From positions 186,001 to 250,000 of the forward strand of contig JAUZOD010000001.1 in assembly GCA_030706635.1 (NCBI GenBank): 64,000 nt of DNA, in the 5' to 3' direction. The notes under the pieces are model-generated. The model had not been told where the DNA came from. It saw nothing but the letters and a program-made list of their open reading frames with translations, and made no database searches. This DNA comes from Bacteroidota bacterium. GTDB lineage: Bacteria > Bacteroidota > Bacteroidia > Chitinophagales > Chitinophagaceae. The position numbers and the translations under genes are program-made. Numbering within the stretch: position 1 is the first letter of the stretch; every line of letters starts with the position of its first letter. Positions 27,383 to 36,199 of the stretch are shown here, piece after piece.

Positions 27383-28162
27383 ATGAATACCCCTTCAGAA
27401 GCCGTTCTGGAAGTCCTCAACCTCAACGTGAAATACGGAAATTTCCTGGCGGTAAAAAATCTTAGTTTTACGGTGCAGGCCGGGGAAATTTTTGAGCTGC
27501 TCGGTCCAAACGGCGCCGGCAAAACGTCCTCTCTCAGTGCCGTGGAAGGGCTGCTCGTCCCGGAATCCGGGGTTGTTCGTGTGGCCGGATACGATATAAA
27601 AACGCATCCGCGCCATGCCCGCGCCAATATGGGTGTGCAACTCCAGGCGACCAGCTTTCAGCCGGAATTAAATGTCGCTGAAATCATCCGGTTGTATGCG
27701 GGAATTTACGGTGTGCCCCTGACGCGCGAGAAACTGGGATCCATTCTTGAGAATATCAACCTCCGGGAAGCGGGTAGTAAAAAATTCGGACAACTATCGG
27801 GAGGGCAGCAGCAACGGGTTTCCCTGGTGATTGCCCTTATCCATGAACCCAGACTGGTTTTGCTGGATGAGCCCACTACAGGACTCGATCCCCAGGCACG
27901 CCGTCAACTCTGGGAAAGAATTGAATCCCTGAGAAATCAGGGACATGGCATATTACTCACCACCCATTCTATGGAAGAGGCAGAATCCGTATGCGACCGG
28001 GTAGCCATCATCGATCATGGCCAGGTGATCAGCACAGACACACCACAGGCCCTGATTGATGGTCACCGGAACGATCCTGAAGTGATCCGGGCTTCCAGAA
28101 AAGGAAAAGTCACGCTCGAAGATGTATTTATCGGGCTCACCGGCAGTCAGGTGAGGGTTTAA
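27383..28162 (+). CDS. ABC transporter ATP-binding protein (ABC-2 type)
   Basis: 259 residues with the complete set of ABC ATPase motifs: Walker A GPNGAGKT, signature LSGGQQQRVSL, Walker B LVLLDEPTTGLD and switch His in LLTTHSMEEAE. The closest resemblance is to CcmA/DrrA-type exporters. The open frame starts at 27335, but the ATG at 27383 (MNTPSEAVLEVLNLNVKYG) places the start just ahead of the first beta strand and is preferred. The permease gene follows 21 bases downstream. The exported substrate is unknown. Confidence 0.92.
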   Translation: MNTPSEAVLEVLNLNVKYGNFLAVKNLSFTVQAGEIFELLGPNGAGKTSSLSAVEGLLVPESGVVRVAGYDIKTHPRHARANMGVQLQATSFQPELNVAEIIRLYAGIYGVPLTREKLGSILENINLREAGSKKFGQLSGGQQQRVSLVIALIHEPRLVLLDEPTTGLDPQARRQLWERIESLRNQGHGILLTTHSMEEAESVCDRVAIIDHGQVISTDTPQALIDGHRNDPEVIRASRKGKVTLEDVFIGLTGSQVRV

Positions 28163-28182
28163 TTTATCTCAAATAAAATATC

Positions 28183-28938
28183 ATGCAAAACATCCCCTCC
28201 ACATCCACCATTTTTTCTTCTCTGCTGCGTGCGGATCTGACCACGCAATGGCGCAACCGGAAATCCTTTATGCTGATCCTCATCGTACCTGTGATCATCC
28301 TGTTTTCATGGAAGGGCGTAATTGATAAATTGGGCGGTGCTTTTGTTCTGGGCACCTGCATTACGCTGGGCCTTATCGCCATCGGCCTCATGGGTTATTC
28401 CAATTCCATTGCCCGTGACCGGGACAAAGGCATCTTTCAAAGATTGCGGGTTGCGCCGCTGCCCGCGTGGTCCGTTATGAGCAGCCGGCTCCTGGTACAG
28501 ATGCTGATGATCTTGCTGCTGACCAGCACGGTATTCATTGCCGGGTTTTATTTCGATAAGATTTCACTTTCTGCCGGCGGTTATCTCCTGGGATATGTGG
28601 CGGCCCTCGTGGGGGGTGCAGTTTACCTGGGAATCGGTCAGATGATTGTGGGACTAATTAAAAATGCAGAGACCGTGCATTCCACCAGCCGACTGGTGTA
28701 TTTTGTCTTCATCATGGTGGGTATGTTTGGCGAACTGGGTATACTGGGAACACAAATCGGTCATTTAGTCCAATGGTCGCCTTACGGAACCGTAAAACAT
28801 ATCCTCGCCAGCAGCTTCCAGGCAGCTTCCTGGGACCTTTCTGCCACCAAGGCCCTCCTGATCACCATCGGATACGCGATCATTTTTTCTGTACTCGGCA
28901 TAAGGTGGTTTAAATGGAGCCCTTCGGAGAGAGGCTGA
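28183..28938 (+). CDS. ABC-2 type transporter permease
   Basis: 251 residues with six hydrophobic segments, beginning after an amphipathic N-terminus (LLRADLTTQWRNRKSFMLILIVPVIILF). It contains the ABC-2 pattern GYSNSIARDRDKGIFQRLRVAPLP. It forms the membrane half of the exporter with the upstream ATPase. The dimer would export a small molecule or peptide; no cargo gene is identified nearby. Confidence 0.9.
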   Translation: MQNIPSTSTIFSSLLRADLTTQWRNRKSFMLILIVPVIILFSWKGVIDKLGGAFVLGTCITLGLIAIGLMGYSNSIARDRDKGIFQRLRVAPLPAWSVMSSRLLVQMLMILLLTSTVFIAGFYFDKISLSAGGYLLGYVAALVGGAVYLGIGQMIVGLIKNAETVHSTSRLVYFVFIMVGMFGELGILGTQIGHLVQWSPYGTVKHILASSFQAASWDLSATKALLITIGYAIIFSVLGIRWFKWSPSERG

Positions 28939-28985
28939 TGGAATTCTCCGCGTACAGTCCGCCAACAATCGGCCAATAAACTTAG

Positions 28986-29017
28986 TTGTCATATTACTAA
29001 TAAAATTAGTATTTTAG
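28986..29017 (+). promoter_or_regulatory. Promoter with embedded palindromic operator for the dinB-dnaE cassette
   Basis: TTG (28986-28988) and TATTTTAG (29010-29017, one mismatch to TAnnTTTG) stand 21 bases apart, and the ATG at 29036 follows about 18 bases later. Between them is a perfect inverted repeat, TACTAAT-AAA-ATTAGTA (28995-29011), whose right arm touches the -7 element. A repressor bound there would block RNA polymerase, as LexA-type repressors do at error-prone polymerase genes. The repressor itself is not in the window. Confidence 0.5.
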
Positions 29018-29035
29018 CTGCGAAACTTCCCTGAT

Positions 29036-30190
29036 ATGATTGCTCAAATCAGCAACAGATCGATTGCGCACTTTGACCTGGACGCATTTTTCGTAAATGT
29101 GGAGTACCTGCGTAATGCAAAACTAAGGGGTAAACCGATTGCCGTCGGCGGCCAAAGCGGCCGTGGGGTTATAACTTCCTGCAGTTATGAAGCCCGCAAA
29201 TTCGGTGTGCATTCAGCAATGCCGGTGAAACTTGCCAAGCGGCTATGCCCCGAATTGCTGATCATCCGCGGCGATATGGATAAATATATCCACTTCTCCA
29301 ATCTTGTTACCGAAATCATCCGCAGTGAAGTTCCCCTCTTCGAGAAATCGAGTATTGATGAATTTTACATTGACATGAGCGGCATGGATAAATTTTTTGG
29401 GTGCGTCCAATACGTGATGGAGTTACGTAAGAAGATTATTAAAGAAAGCGGGCTGGGTATTTCCTATGCCCTGTCCACCAACAAACTTATTAGCAAGATA
29501 GCTACAAATGAGAACAAACCCAATGGACAGGTCGAAATTCAACCCGGAAAAGAAAAATCTTTTCTCGCCCCGCTACCGGTAGAAAAAATGCCGATGATCG
29601 GCAAGCAAACAACTACCCTGCTGCGCCGCATGGGCGTAGAAACCATCTCGGTCCTGAGCCAGATCCCGGTAGATATGATGATCAACCTGCTGGGTAAAAA
29701 TGGTATCGAACTCTGGCGGCGTGCCCAGGGAATAGACGATACCCCCATTGTTCCCTATCACGAACAAAAAAGCATCGGCACGGAAAACACGTTCGACACC
29801 GATACAATAGACATCCATTTCCTGCATAAGGCACTGGGCCGCATGACGGAACGCATCGCCTTTGAACTGAGGAGCAATGATAAATTAACCGGCTGTGTAA
29901 CCATTAAGATCCGTTATAGTGATTTTCAGACCATGACTATGCAAAGCACCATTTCGTATACGGCCAACGATCATATCCTGATCCAAAAGGCCATCGAACT
30001 GTTTAATAAACTGTATGACCGGCGTTTACTCGTCCGGCTGGTCGGCGTCCGGTTTACCCACCTGGTATCCGGCAGTTACCAGATCAATATTTTTGAAGAC
30101 AGCCGGGAAATCATCAGCCTCTACCAGGCCATAGACAGCGTAAAAAAACAATTTGGCGAACATCTTTTATTCAGAGGCGCATGTATTTGA
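29036..30190 (+). CDS. dinB: Y-family DNA polymerase (DinB-like)
   Basis: A 384-residue translesion polymerase. It keeps the catalytic metal ligands: Asp14 in AHFDLDAFFV, and Asp108-Glu109 in SSIDEFYIDM. It also has the YEARKFGVHSAMPVKLAKRLCP fingers region, helix-hairpin-helix LPMIGKQTT-type segment and a little-finger domain (IRYSDFQTMT). Unlike ImuB of the ImuABC cassettes, its active site is intact. The stop codon overlaps the start of the DnaE-type gene by 10 bases, so the two are translationally coupled and likely act together in damage-induced mutagenesis. Confidence 0.92.
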   Translation: MIAQISNRSIAHFDLDAFFVNVEYLRNAKLRGKPIAVGGQSGRGVITSCSYEARKFGVHSAMPVKLAKRLCPELLIIRGDMDKYIHFSNLVTEIIRSEVPLFEKSSIDEFYIDMSGMDKFFGCVQYVMELRKKIIKESGLGISYALSTNKLISKIATNENKPNGQVEIQPGKEKSFLAPLPVEKMPMIGKQTTTLLRRMGVETISVLSQIPVDMMINLLGKNGIELWRRAQGIDDTPIVPYHEQKSIGTENTFDTDTIDIHFLHKALGRMTERIAFELRSNDKLTGCVTIKIRYSDFQTMTMQSTISYTANDHILIQKAIELFNKLYDRRLLVRLVGVRFTHLVSGSYQINIFEDSREIISLYQAIDSVKKQFGEHLLFRGACI

Positions 30191-33168
30191 ACTGTAAAAC
30201 CTATTTCAGCTTCCGTTATGGAACATTTGGAACGGAAGAACTGGTCAGCGATGCCGCAGCCCTCGGCATTAGCCAGCTTGCCCTCACCAACATCAACAAT
30301 ACCAGCGATACCTGGGATTTTGTGGAATTCTCCAGGCAACGGCAGATCAGACCCATCGCTGGTGCAGAAATCAGGAATGATAACAAGTTCCTGTATATTC
30401 TACTGGCCAAAAATAATCCTGGATTTGAACAGATCAACCGATTTCTTTCGGAACATCTTCAGGGCAAAAAACCTTTTCCAGACAGACCGGATCTCACGGG
30501 CGTATATGTCATCTATTCCTTCGGATCCATTCCGTTGCATGAATTGCAAGCGAATGAATTCATGGGTGTTCAAACAACCGATATCAATAAATTATTCGGA
30601 CAGGATGCGTTTTATCTGCACAAGCTGGTGGTTCGGCAGCCAGTCACTTTTCAAAATCAGCAATATTATAATGCCCATCGCCTGCTACGCGCCATCGATA
30701 AGAATGTCCTGCTGAGCAAACAACAGAAAGAAGACATCGCGGAAAAACACGAAACTTTGGTAGCGCCGGGCGAGTTATTCCAGGCCTTTCAACGATATCC
30801 ATGTATTATAGCGAATACCCGCAATGTTATGGAAAGCTGCTCCATTGAAATGGATTTCCACAAAGACAAAACAAAAAAGATTTTTTCCGCGTCCCGGGAA
30901 GACGACAGGCGATTACTGCAAAAACTGGCGCTCTACGGTCTCCGGAAGCGTTACGGAATAGAAAATAAAACCGCCCGGAGCAGGGTGATGAAAGAGCTCG
31001 CCATCATTGATCAGATGCACTTCAATGCCTATTTTCTGATCACCTGGGATATTATCCGGTATGCCCGGAGTCGCGGATTCTTTTTTGTCGGCCGTGGAAG
31101 CGGCGCCAATTCCATTGTCGCTTATTGCCTGCAGATCACAGATGTTGATCCCATTGAACTGGATCTTTATTTTGAACGGTTCCTGAATCCGCAACGGTCC
31201 GTTCCACCCGACTTCGACCTGGATTTTTCATGGAAGGGTCGGGATCAGATCATTGACTATGTCTTCAAACGTTACGGCCGCGAACACGTTTGCCTGTTGG
31301 GCTCTTACAGTACTTTTCAAACCCAGGCCATTCTGCGTGAACTGGGCAAAGTGTTCGGCCTGCCTAAAGAGGAAATTGACCAGCTTGATTCCGGGAACAT
31401 GCAAGACGACAAGATCCGTCGCCAGATTCATTTTTACGGGAATCTCATCCACAACTTTCCAAACCACCTCAGCATACATGCCGGTGGTATGCTGATCAGC
31501 GATGCACCCATTTATCAATATACCGCGACTGAACTTCCACCGAAAAATTTTTATACTTCCCAAATCGATATGTTCCTGGCGGAAAAAATAGGATTGTTCA
31601 AACTGGATATTCTGAGCCAGCGGGGATTAGGTCATATCCGGGAAACAATGGAACACGTAAAACAGAATCAAAAGATAAACATCAATATCCATGATATTGC
31701 CCGGTTCAAACAAGATCCGCGAATGGCGGCCCGGATAAGCAAAGCAGATACCATTGGCTGCTTTTACATTGAAAGTCCCGGTATGCGGCAGTTGCTCATG
31801 AAACTGGAATGCAATGATTACCTCAGCCTGGTAGCTGCCAGTTCCGTTATCCGTCCCGGCGTGGCACAAAGTGGCATGATGAAACAGTTCATTTACCGGC
31901 ATCACCATCCCAACGATTTCGAATACCTGCATCCGAAGATGAAAGAATTGCTGGAAGAGACTTTTGGCATTATGGTGTATCAAGAAGATGTGATCAAGGT
32001 AGCGCATCACTTTGCGGGGCTCGACCTGGCGGAAGCCGATATGCTCCGGCGGGCAATCAGCGGGAAATACCGAAGCAGAAAACAACTCGAAGACATAAAA
32101 ATAAAGTTTTTCAAAAACTGCCGGGAAAGGAATTATTCCGGATTCGTTATTTCGGAAGTGTGGCGGCAAATCGAAAGTTTCGGCGGCTACTCCTTCAGCA
32201 AGGCACATTCCGCGAGTTTTGCGGTAGAGAGTTATCAAAGTCTCTATCTCAAAACTTATTTCCCCATGGAGTTTATGGTTTCGGTGATCAATAACTTTGG
32301 CGGATTTTATTCCCGCGAATTATATTTCCATGAATTGAAAAAAACAGGAGCCCGCATTCAGTTGCCCTGTGTGAACCGTAGCCGTTATCTCAGTTCTATT
32401 TCCGGCTTCGAAGTCTGTATGGGATTTGTGCATGTTCAGTCGCTGGAAGAACAATTTATGACGAAGCTGATAGAAGAGCGGGAAAGACGTGGGGATTACC
32501 GGCATCTCAACGATTTCATCGAACGCCTTTCTCCTGGCATCGAACAGCTGAATATTCTGATCCGGATCGGTGCTTTCCGGTTTACCGGCAAAAACAAAAA
32601 AGAGTTGCTCTGGGAAGCGAACTTTCTCCATAAAAAAAAAGAATCCGTATCCGGTTCGGGATTTCTTTTCAGGGAAGAACCGGTAAGCTTTCAATTGCCG
32701 GATCTTGCGCAACATCCACTGGATGATGCCCTGGATGAAATAGAATTGCTGGGATTTCCCCTTTGCCCGGTATTCGAACTGGTCAACGAAGATCCGGCTC
32801 ATTTTTTACCGTCTTCCGAGCTGCCTGCGCACCTTGGAAAGGAAGTGCATATACTTGGTTATCTGGTTACCTCCAAATCCGTAAACACCGTTAAAAATCA
32901 GCCAATGCATTTTCACACTTTCCTGGATGCTTACGGAGATTGGCTCGATACCATTTTCTTTCCGGATGTTTCCATATACTACCCGGTTACCGGAAAAGGT
33001 TTTTATGCGATGAAAGGGAAAGTGGTGGAAGAATTCGGCGTATATTCTGTAGAAGTAAAACACAGCCGCAAAGTCGGTATAAAGGACCGGCACGCTCCAC
33101 CGAACACCATTTCAGAAAAGGTCGACAGAAAATGGACGGGCAATGTCAACAGCTTTACCTCATTCTGA
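30181..33168 (+). CDS. DNA polymerase III alpha subunit, DnaE2/error-prone type
   Basis: 995 residues, shorter than replicative DnaE (about 1160). The N-terminal PHP domain is degenerate: where active PHP domains begin HxHT/S, this one reads LNCKTYFSFRYG, so metal-dependent PHP activity is doubtful. Polymerase motifs are present: FVGRGSGANS (302-311), PPDFDLDFSW (342-351, Asp344 and Asp346 as catalytic metal ligands), VYQEDVIKVAHHFAG and FSKAHSASFAVESYQSLYLK. The C-terminal OB-like region is retained and no tau-binding tail is obvious. The overlap with the Y-family gene indicates an error-prone pair; the normal replicative dnaE must be elsewhere. Confidence 0.9.
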   Translation: MYLNCKTYFSFRYGTFGTEELVSDAAALGISQLALTNINNTSDTWDFVEFSRQRQIRPIAGAEIRNDNKFLYILLAKNNPGFEQINRFLSEHLQGKKPFPDRPDLTGVYVIYSFGSIPLHELQANEFMGVQTTDINKLFGQDAFYLHKLVVRQPVTFQNQQYYNAHRLLRAIDKNVLLSKQQKEDIAEKHETLVAPGELFQAFQRYPCIIANTRNVMESCSIEMDFHKDKTKKIFSASREDDRRLLQKLALYGLRKRYGIENKTARSRVMKELAIIDQMHFNAYFLITWDIIRYARSRGFFFVGRGSGANSIVAYCLQITDVDPIELDLYFERFLNPQRSVPPDFDLDFSWKGRDQIIDYVFKRYGREHVCLLGSYSTFQTQAILRELGKVFGLPKEEIDQLDSGNMQDDKIRRQIHFYGNLIHNFPNHLSIHAGGMLISDAPIYQYTATELPPKNFYTSQIDMFLAEKIGLFKLDILSQRGLGHIRETMEHVKQNQKININIHDIARFKQDPRMAARISKADTIGCFYIESPGMRQLLMKLECNDYLSLVAASSVIRPGVAQSGMMKQFIYRHHHPNDFEYLHPKMKELLEETFGIMVYQEDVIKVAHHFAGLDLAEADMLRRAISGKYRSRKQLEDIKIKFFKNCRERNYSGFVISEVWRQIESFGGYSFSKAHSASFAVESYQSLYLKTYFPMEFMVSVINNFGGFYSRELYFHELKKTGARIQLPCVNRSRYLSSISGFEVCMGFVHVQSLEEQFMTKLIEERERRGDYRHLNDFIERLSPGIEQLNILIRIGAFRFTGKNKKELLWEANFLHKKKESVSGSGFLFREEPVSFQLPDLAQHPLDDALDEIELLGFPLCPVFELVNEDPAHFLPSSELPAHLGKEVHILGYLVTSKSVNTVKNQPMHFHTFLDAYGDWLDTIFFPDVSIYYPVTGKGFYAMKGKVVEEFGVYSVEVKHSRKVGIKDRHAPPNTISEKVDRKWTGNVNSFTSF

Positions 33169-35550
33169 GTGCAGGCTGTTAACGGGGTTGGTCAAACCAG
33201 CGTTAACAGATTGAAAACTGATCGTAGCCAGGGTAAGCAGCGTTGTAACCAGTCCTGCTATCAGGAATATATCAATACGGATGGGAATGTGATAAGCAAA
33301 TCCATTCAGCCATTGGCTAGCTGCCCACCAGGCCAATGGGGAAGCAATGAAAACAGCAATCACCACCCATTTCAGAAAGTCTACCGATAACAAAAAGACC
33401 ACATTTCCTACCGTCGCACCCACCACTTTCCGGATACCAATTTCCTTTTGCCTCTTTTGTGCAGTAAAAGCAGCCAATCCAAACAGACCCAGGCAGGATA
33501 TCAGGATAGCGAGCCCGGCAAAGTAACGGGATAAAACGGAAATCCTTTTTTCCGCCATATACTGAGCCTGGTAATCCTGATCAAGGAACTTGTAATCAAA
33601 AACAAAACCCGGGCTGTATTTTTGATGCAGTTTCCGGATCCGGTCAATAACCTGGCTTTCCTGTCCGGCTTTAATTTTAGCCATAATACAATAGGTATAT
33701 AAAGGCTCCAACCGGATGGCGAAAGGTTTCACTTGCTGATGCAGGGATTCAAAATGAAAATTCTTCACCACACCGGCAATCTTCCTGTCCCTGCCCCACA
33801 TCTTTACCGTCTTACCCACAGGATCTTTGAGCCCCATCATGTCTATAGCAGCCTGGTTGAAAATGATCTCTGAACTGTCCGAACTCAGGCTTTTGGAGAA
33901 ACTACGCCCGGCCGCCATTTGCATACCCAGCGTTTCGATCATTCCGTAGTTAAACCCTATGTTTCCAAAATTAATGACATTCCCTACGTTACCACCTTCC
34001 CAATGAATATCGGAAGTTGAGCCGAAGTCTGCAATGATGCTTTCATGATCCATGCTGGATGCATTCAGAACTCCCGGGACATTTTTTACTTCAGCAAGAA
34101 GGTTCTCAATGCCTGAAAGAAAGGCTTGTAAATCTTTCGGTGTGGCCATCCTGCCTTCCATATCAAAACTGATGATGTTGTCTTTGTTAAATCCTTTACT
34201 GGTTGACTGAATAAAGGCAATCTGCCGGTAAACAACTATAACCAAAACAATAAAGATCACCGAAAGCGTAAATTGAAAAACAACCAGTCCCCTCCTTATC
34301 CAGAGTTCACCAGCGGATGTTTTAAGCTTCCCCTTTAATACAGCTACCGGGCGGAATGCGGAAAGATAGAAGGCAGGATAGCTGCCGGACAGAAGGCCGA
34401 CAAACAGGGTAACACCCAAAACAGTTAAAATAATCCCGGTGTCGAAATGCAGCGTTAGTTGTTTTCCCGTGATCTCATTGAAAGGGGTAAGCAGACCCGT
34501 CAAAAGAATAATGGCTAAGATCAACGATAAAAAAGCCATCAGCATTGATTCCCCCAGGTATTGAAAAATCAATGATTGACGGCTGGCACCAATGCATTTT
34601 CTTACACCCACTTCCTTCATTCTGCGGGATGCCTTAGCCGTGGATAAGTTCATAAAATTGACGCAGGCAATAATCAATATAAAGAAAGCGATAATGGAGA
34701 ACAACCTTACGTATTGTATTCTCCCACCCGAAACGACGCCATTTTCATAACGACCGTAGAGATACCCTGCTGAAAAAGGCCTTGCGAACAAAATGGTATT
34801 TGATCCTTTAACTCTGTCCTTGACAAGACCTGCAATTTTACGGTTGAACTGCCCTATATCGGCGCCCGCCTTTAAAACGACATAGGTGCTGGGATCGCTG
34901 TTACCCCAGTCCTTTTCGTCCGGCCTGGCATCCAGGAATTCTTCGAAAGGCAATAAATAATCAAATTGAATGGATGAATTGGCAGGCGTTCCTTCGAAAA
35001 TACCTGAGATGATAAATTGCTTTTCATGTTGCCAGTCCACCGTTTTTCCGATAATATTTTCGGTGGTATTAAATAATTTCAATGCCAGATCCCTTGAGAT
35101 CAGTATAGAATTTTTGGCCGCCAGCGCATGATCCCTGTCTCCATGTATCAGATGCCAGGAAAAAATATTCAAATAATCTTTCCCTGCAAACTGCCCAATG
35201 GCCCTGATATTATTTTCCTTAACCGATAAGGTTGTTGTGGTTAATCCAATAGTTGGAGCTGCCGCAGCAGCATATTCCACTTCAGGAAAATCTTTAGTTA
35301 AGGTTTCAGCCAAAAGGGATGGCGTTTGCGGAATGGTTTCAATGCCATTCGCATTCTTTCCATTAGCCATTATCTGAAAAAGCCGGCTGTCATTCTCGTG
35401 AAACCGGTCAAACTTCAGTTCATCTTCCACCCACAGGCAAATCAAGAGTGAACAGGCGAGGCCCGTTGATAATCCCATTATATTAATAAAAGCAAACTGA
35501 CGGTCTTTCAACAGATTACGTCGGACGATTTTAAAATAGGACCTAAGCAT
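33160..35550 (-). CDS. ABC transporter permease, FtsX/MacB-like (796 aa)
   Basis: Two tandem MacB_PCD-FtsX units. The N-terminal unit begins with the Bacteroidota-typical LRSYFKIVRRNLLKDRQFAFINI and a first membrane helix (GLSTGLACSLLICLWV), then a periplasmic domain and three helices. The second unit repeats this after about residue 430. These permeases pair with an ATPase encoded elsewhere and are thought to move lipoproteins, peptides or signals rather than act as channels. It converges on the dnaE-type gene with a 9-base overlap. No partner ATPase is adjacent. Confidence 0.88.
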   Translation of the reverse strand: MLRSYFKIVRRNLLKDRQFAFINIMGLSTGLACSLLICLWVEDELKFDRFHENDSRLFQIMANGKNANGIETIPQTPSLLAETLTKDFPEVEYAAAAAPTIGLTTTTLSVKENNIRAIGQFAGKDYLNIFSWHLIHGDRDHALAAKNSILISRDLALKLFNTTENIIGKTVDWQHEKQFIISGIFEGTPANSSIQFDYLLPFEEFLDARPDEKDWGNSDPSTYVVLKAGADIGQFNRKIAGLVKDRVKGSNTILFARPFSAGYLYGRYENGVVSGGRIQYVRLFSIIAFFILIIACVNFMNLSTAKASRRMKEVGVRKCIGASRQSLIFQYLGESMLMAFLSLILAIILLTGLLTPFNEITGKQLTLHFDTGIILTVLGVTLFVGLLSGSYPAFYLSAFRPVAVLKGKLKTSAGELWIRRGLVVFQFTLSVIFIVLVIVVYRQIAFIQSTSKGFNKDNIISFDMEGRMATPKDLQAFLSGIENLLAEVKNVPGVLNASSMDHESIIADFGSTSDIHWEGGNVGNVINFGNIGFNYGMIETLGMQMAAGRSFSKSLSSDSSEIIFNQAAIDMMGLKDPVGKTVKMWGRDRKIAGVVKNFHFESLHQQVKPFAIRLEPLYTYCIMAKIKAGQESQVIDRIRKLHQKYSPGFVFDYKFLDQDYQAQYMAEKRISVLSRYFAGLAILISCLGLFGLAAFTAQKRQKEIGIRKVVGATVGNVVFLLSVDFLKWVVIAVFIASPLAWWAASQWLNGFAYHIPIRIDIFLIAGLVTTLLTLATISFQSVNAGLTNPVNSLHSE

Positions 35551-35869
35551 TATTCTCTTTTATAAACAGGCACCCAAAAATATGCCTGGATATATATTAT
35601 TAATAATCAATAACCTGTGTTTTATGGTAAAGCTCGGAGTGTTCGTTTCCGATACGCCCGATGCACGGTAAAGATAAAATTTGGTTCATTCTAAAATTTA
35701 TGTTCACTTCGCAAGTGCTACTGTTTACCTAAGGTTCCATTTTCAGTTCTCTATTCTTTTCCCAGTTTTGGAATCCATCAAAGATCAGGGAATAACATTT
35801 TATTACTAAACAAACCCGTAACTTGATTTGGAAAGGATTGCGTAACATTGGCATGAATTTTTTATTACC
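35551..35869. other. 319-bp intergenic region upstream of FtsX-type permease and small gene
   Basis: A divergent promoter region. On the minus strand TATTTTTG (35575-35582) matches the -7 consensus TAnnTTTG about 24 bases upstream of the permease ATG. A convincing -33 TTTG partner was not seen (nearest TTATTG about 26 bases further up). Nothing else notable; no repeat arrays. Confidence 0.5.
35575..35582 (-). promoter_or_regulatory. Candidate -7 element of the FtsX-type permease promoter
   Basis: TATTTTTG on the minus strand agrees with the Bacteroidota -7 consensus TAnnTTTG. It would place the transcript start about 17 bases before the ATG at 35550. The -33 element is weak, so the call is tentative. 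Confidence 0.35.
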
Positions 35870-36199
35870 ATGGGAATGAACGGCAAGGGCAGATATAAGT
35901 TTAAGGTGATTAATGGGATTCTTTCCTGGAAGAATGCGGAAATGGACCGATACATGCCCGTTTCAGCGGAAATCCTTACCCGGGTTGTACTGCTTTATGA
36001 AAAAGAAATAAAAAACGGGCTCGATCTCTGGAATGAAATTGAAGAGGAGCAAAAACACACGATATCCGACATCAGCATGAGCCGTTTATATGAACAACTG
36101 GTGAACTGGATGGAGCATCTGCAGGGAATTTTTGGCGACACGGATCCTTATCGCGACAAGGACAGGTGGACGGAGGATCAACAGATTCATTTAAACTAA
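35870..36199 (+). CDS. Small soluble protein of unknown function
   Basis: 109 residues, highly charged and helical, with LTRVVLLYEKEIKNGLDLWNE and SMSRLYEQLVNWMEHLQGIFG as probable helices. No signal, membrane helix or known motif. It starts at ATG 35870 (MGMNGKGRYKF) and its end overlaps the histidine kinase gene by 9 bases in opposite orientation. The reading frame is unbroken and codon use looks like the neighbours, so I take it as real, but the function is unknown. Confidence 0.55.
   Translation: MGMNGKGRYKFKVINGILSWKNAEMDRYMPVSAEILTRVVLLYEKEIKNGLDLWNEIEEEQKHTISDISMSRLYEQLVNWMEHLQGIFGDTDPYRDKDRWTEDQQIHLN

Noticed and set aside
31627-32238. 203-residue minus-strand frame antisense to the DnaE-type gene.
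   Set aside because: Shadow frame with no recognisable features.
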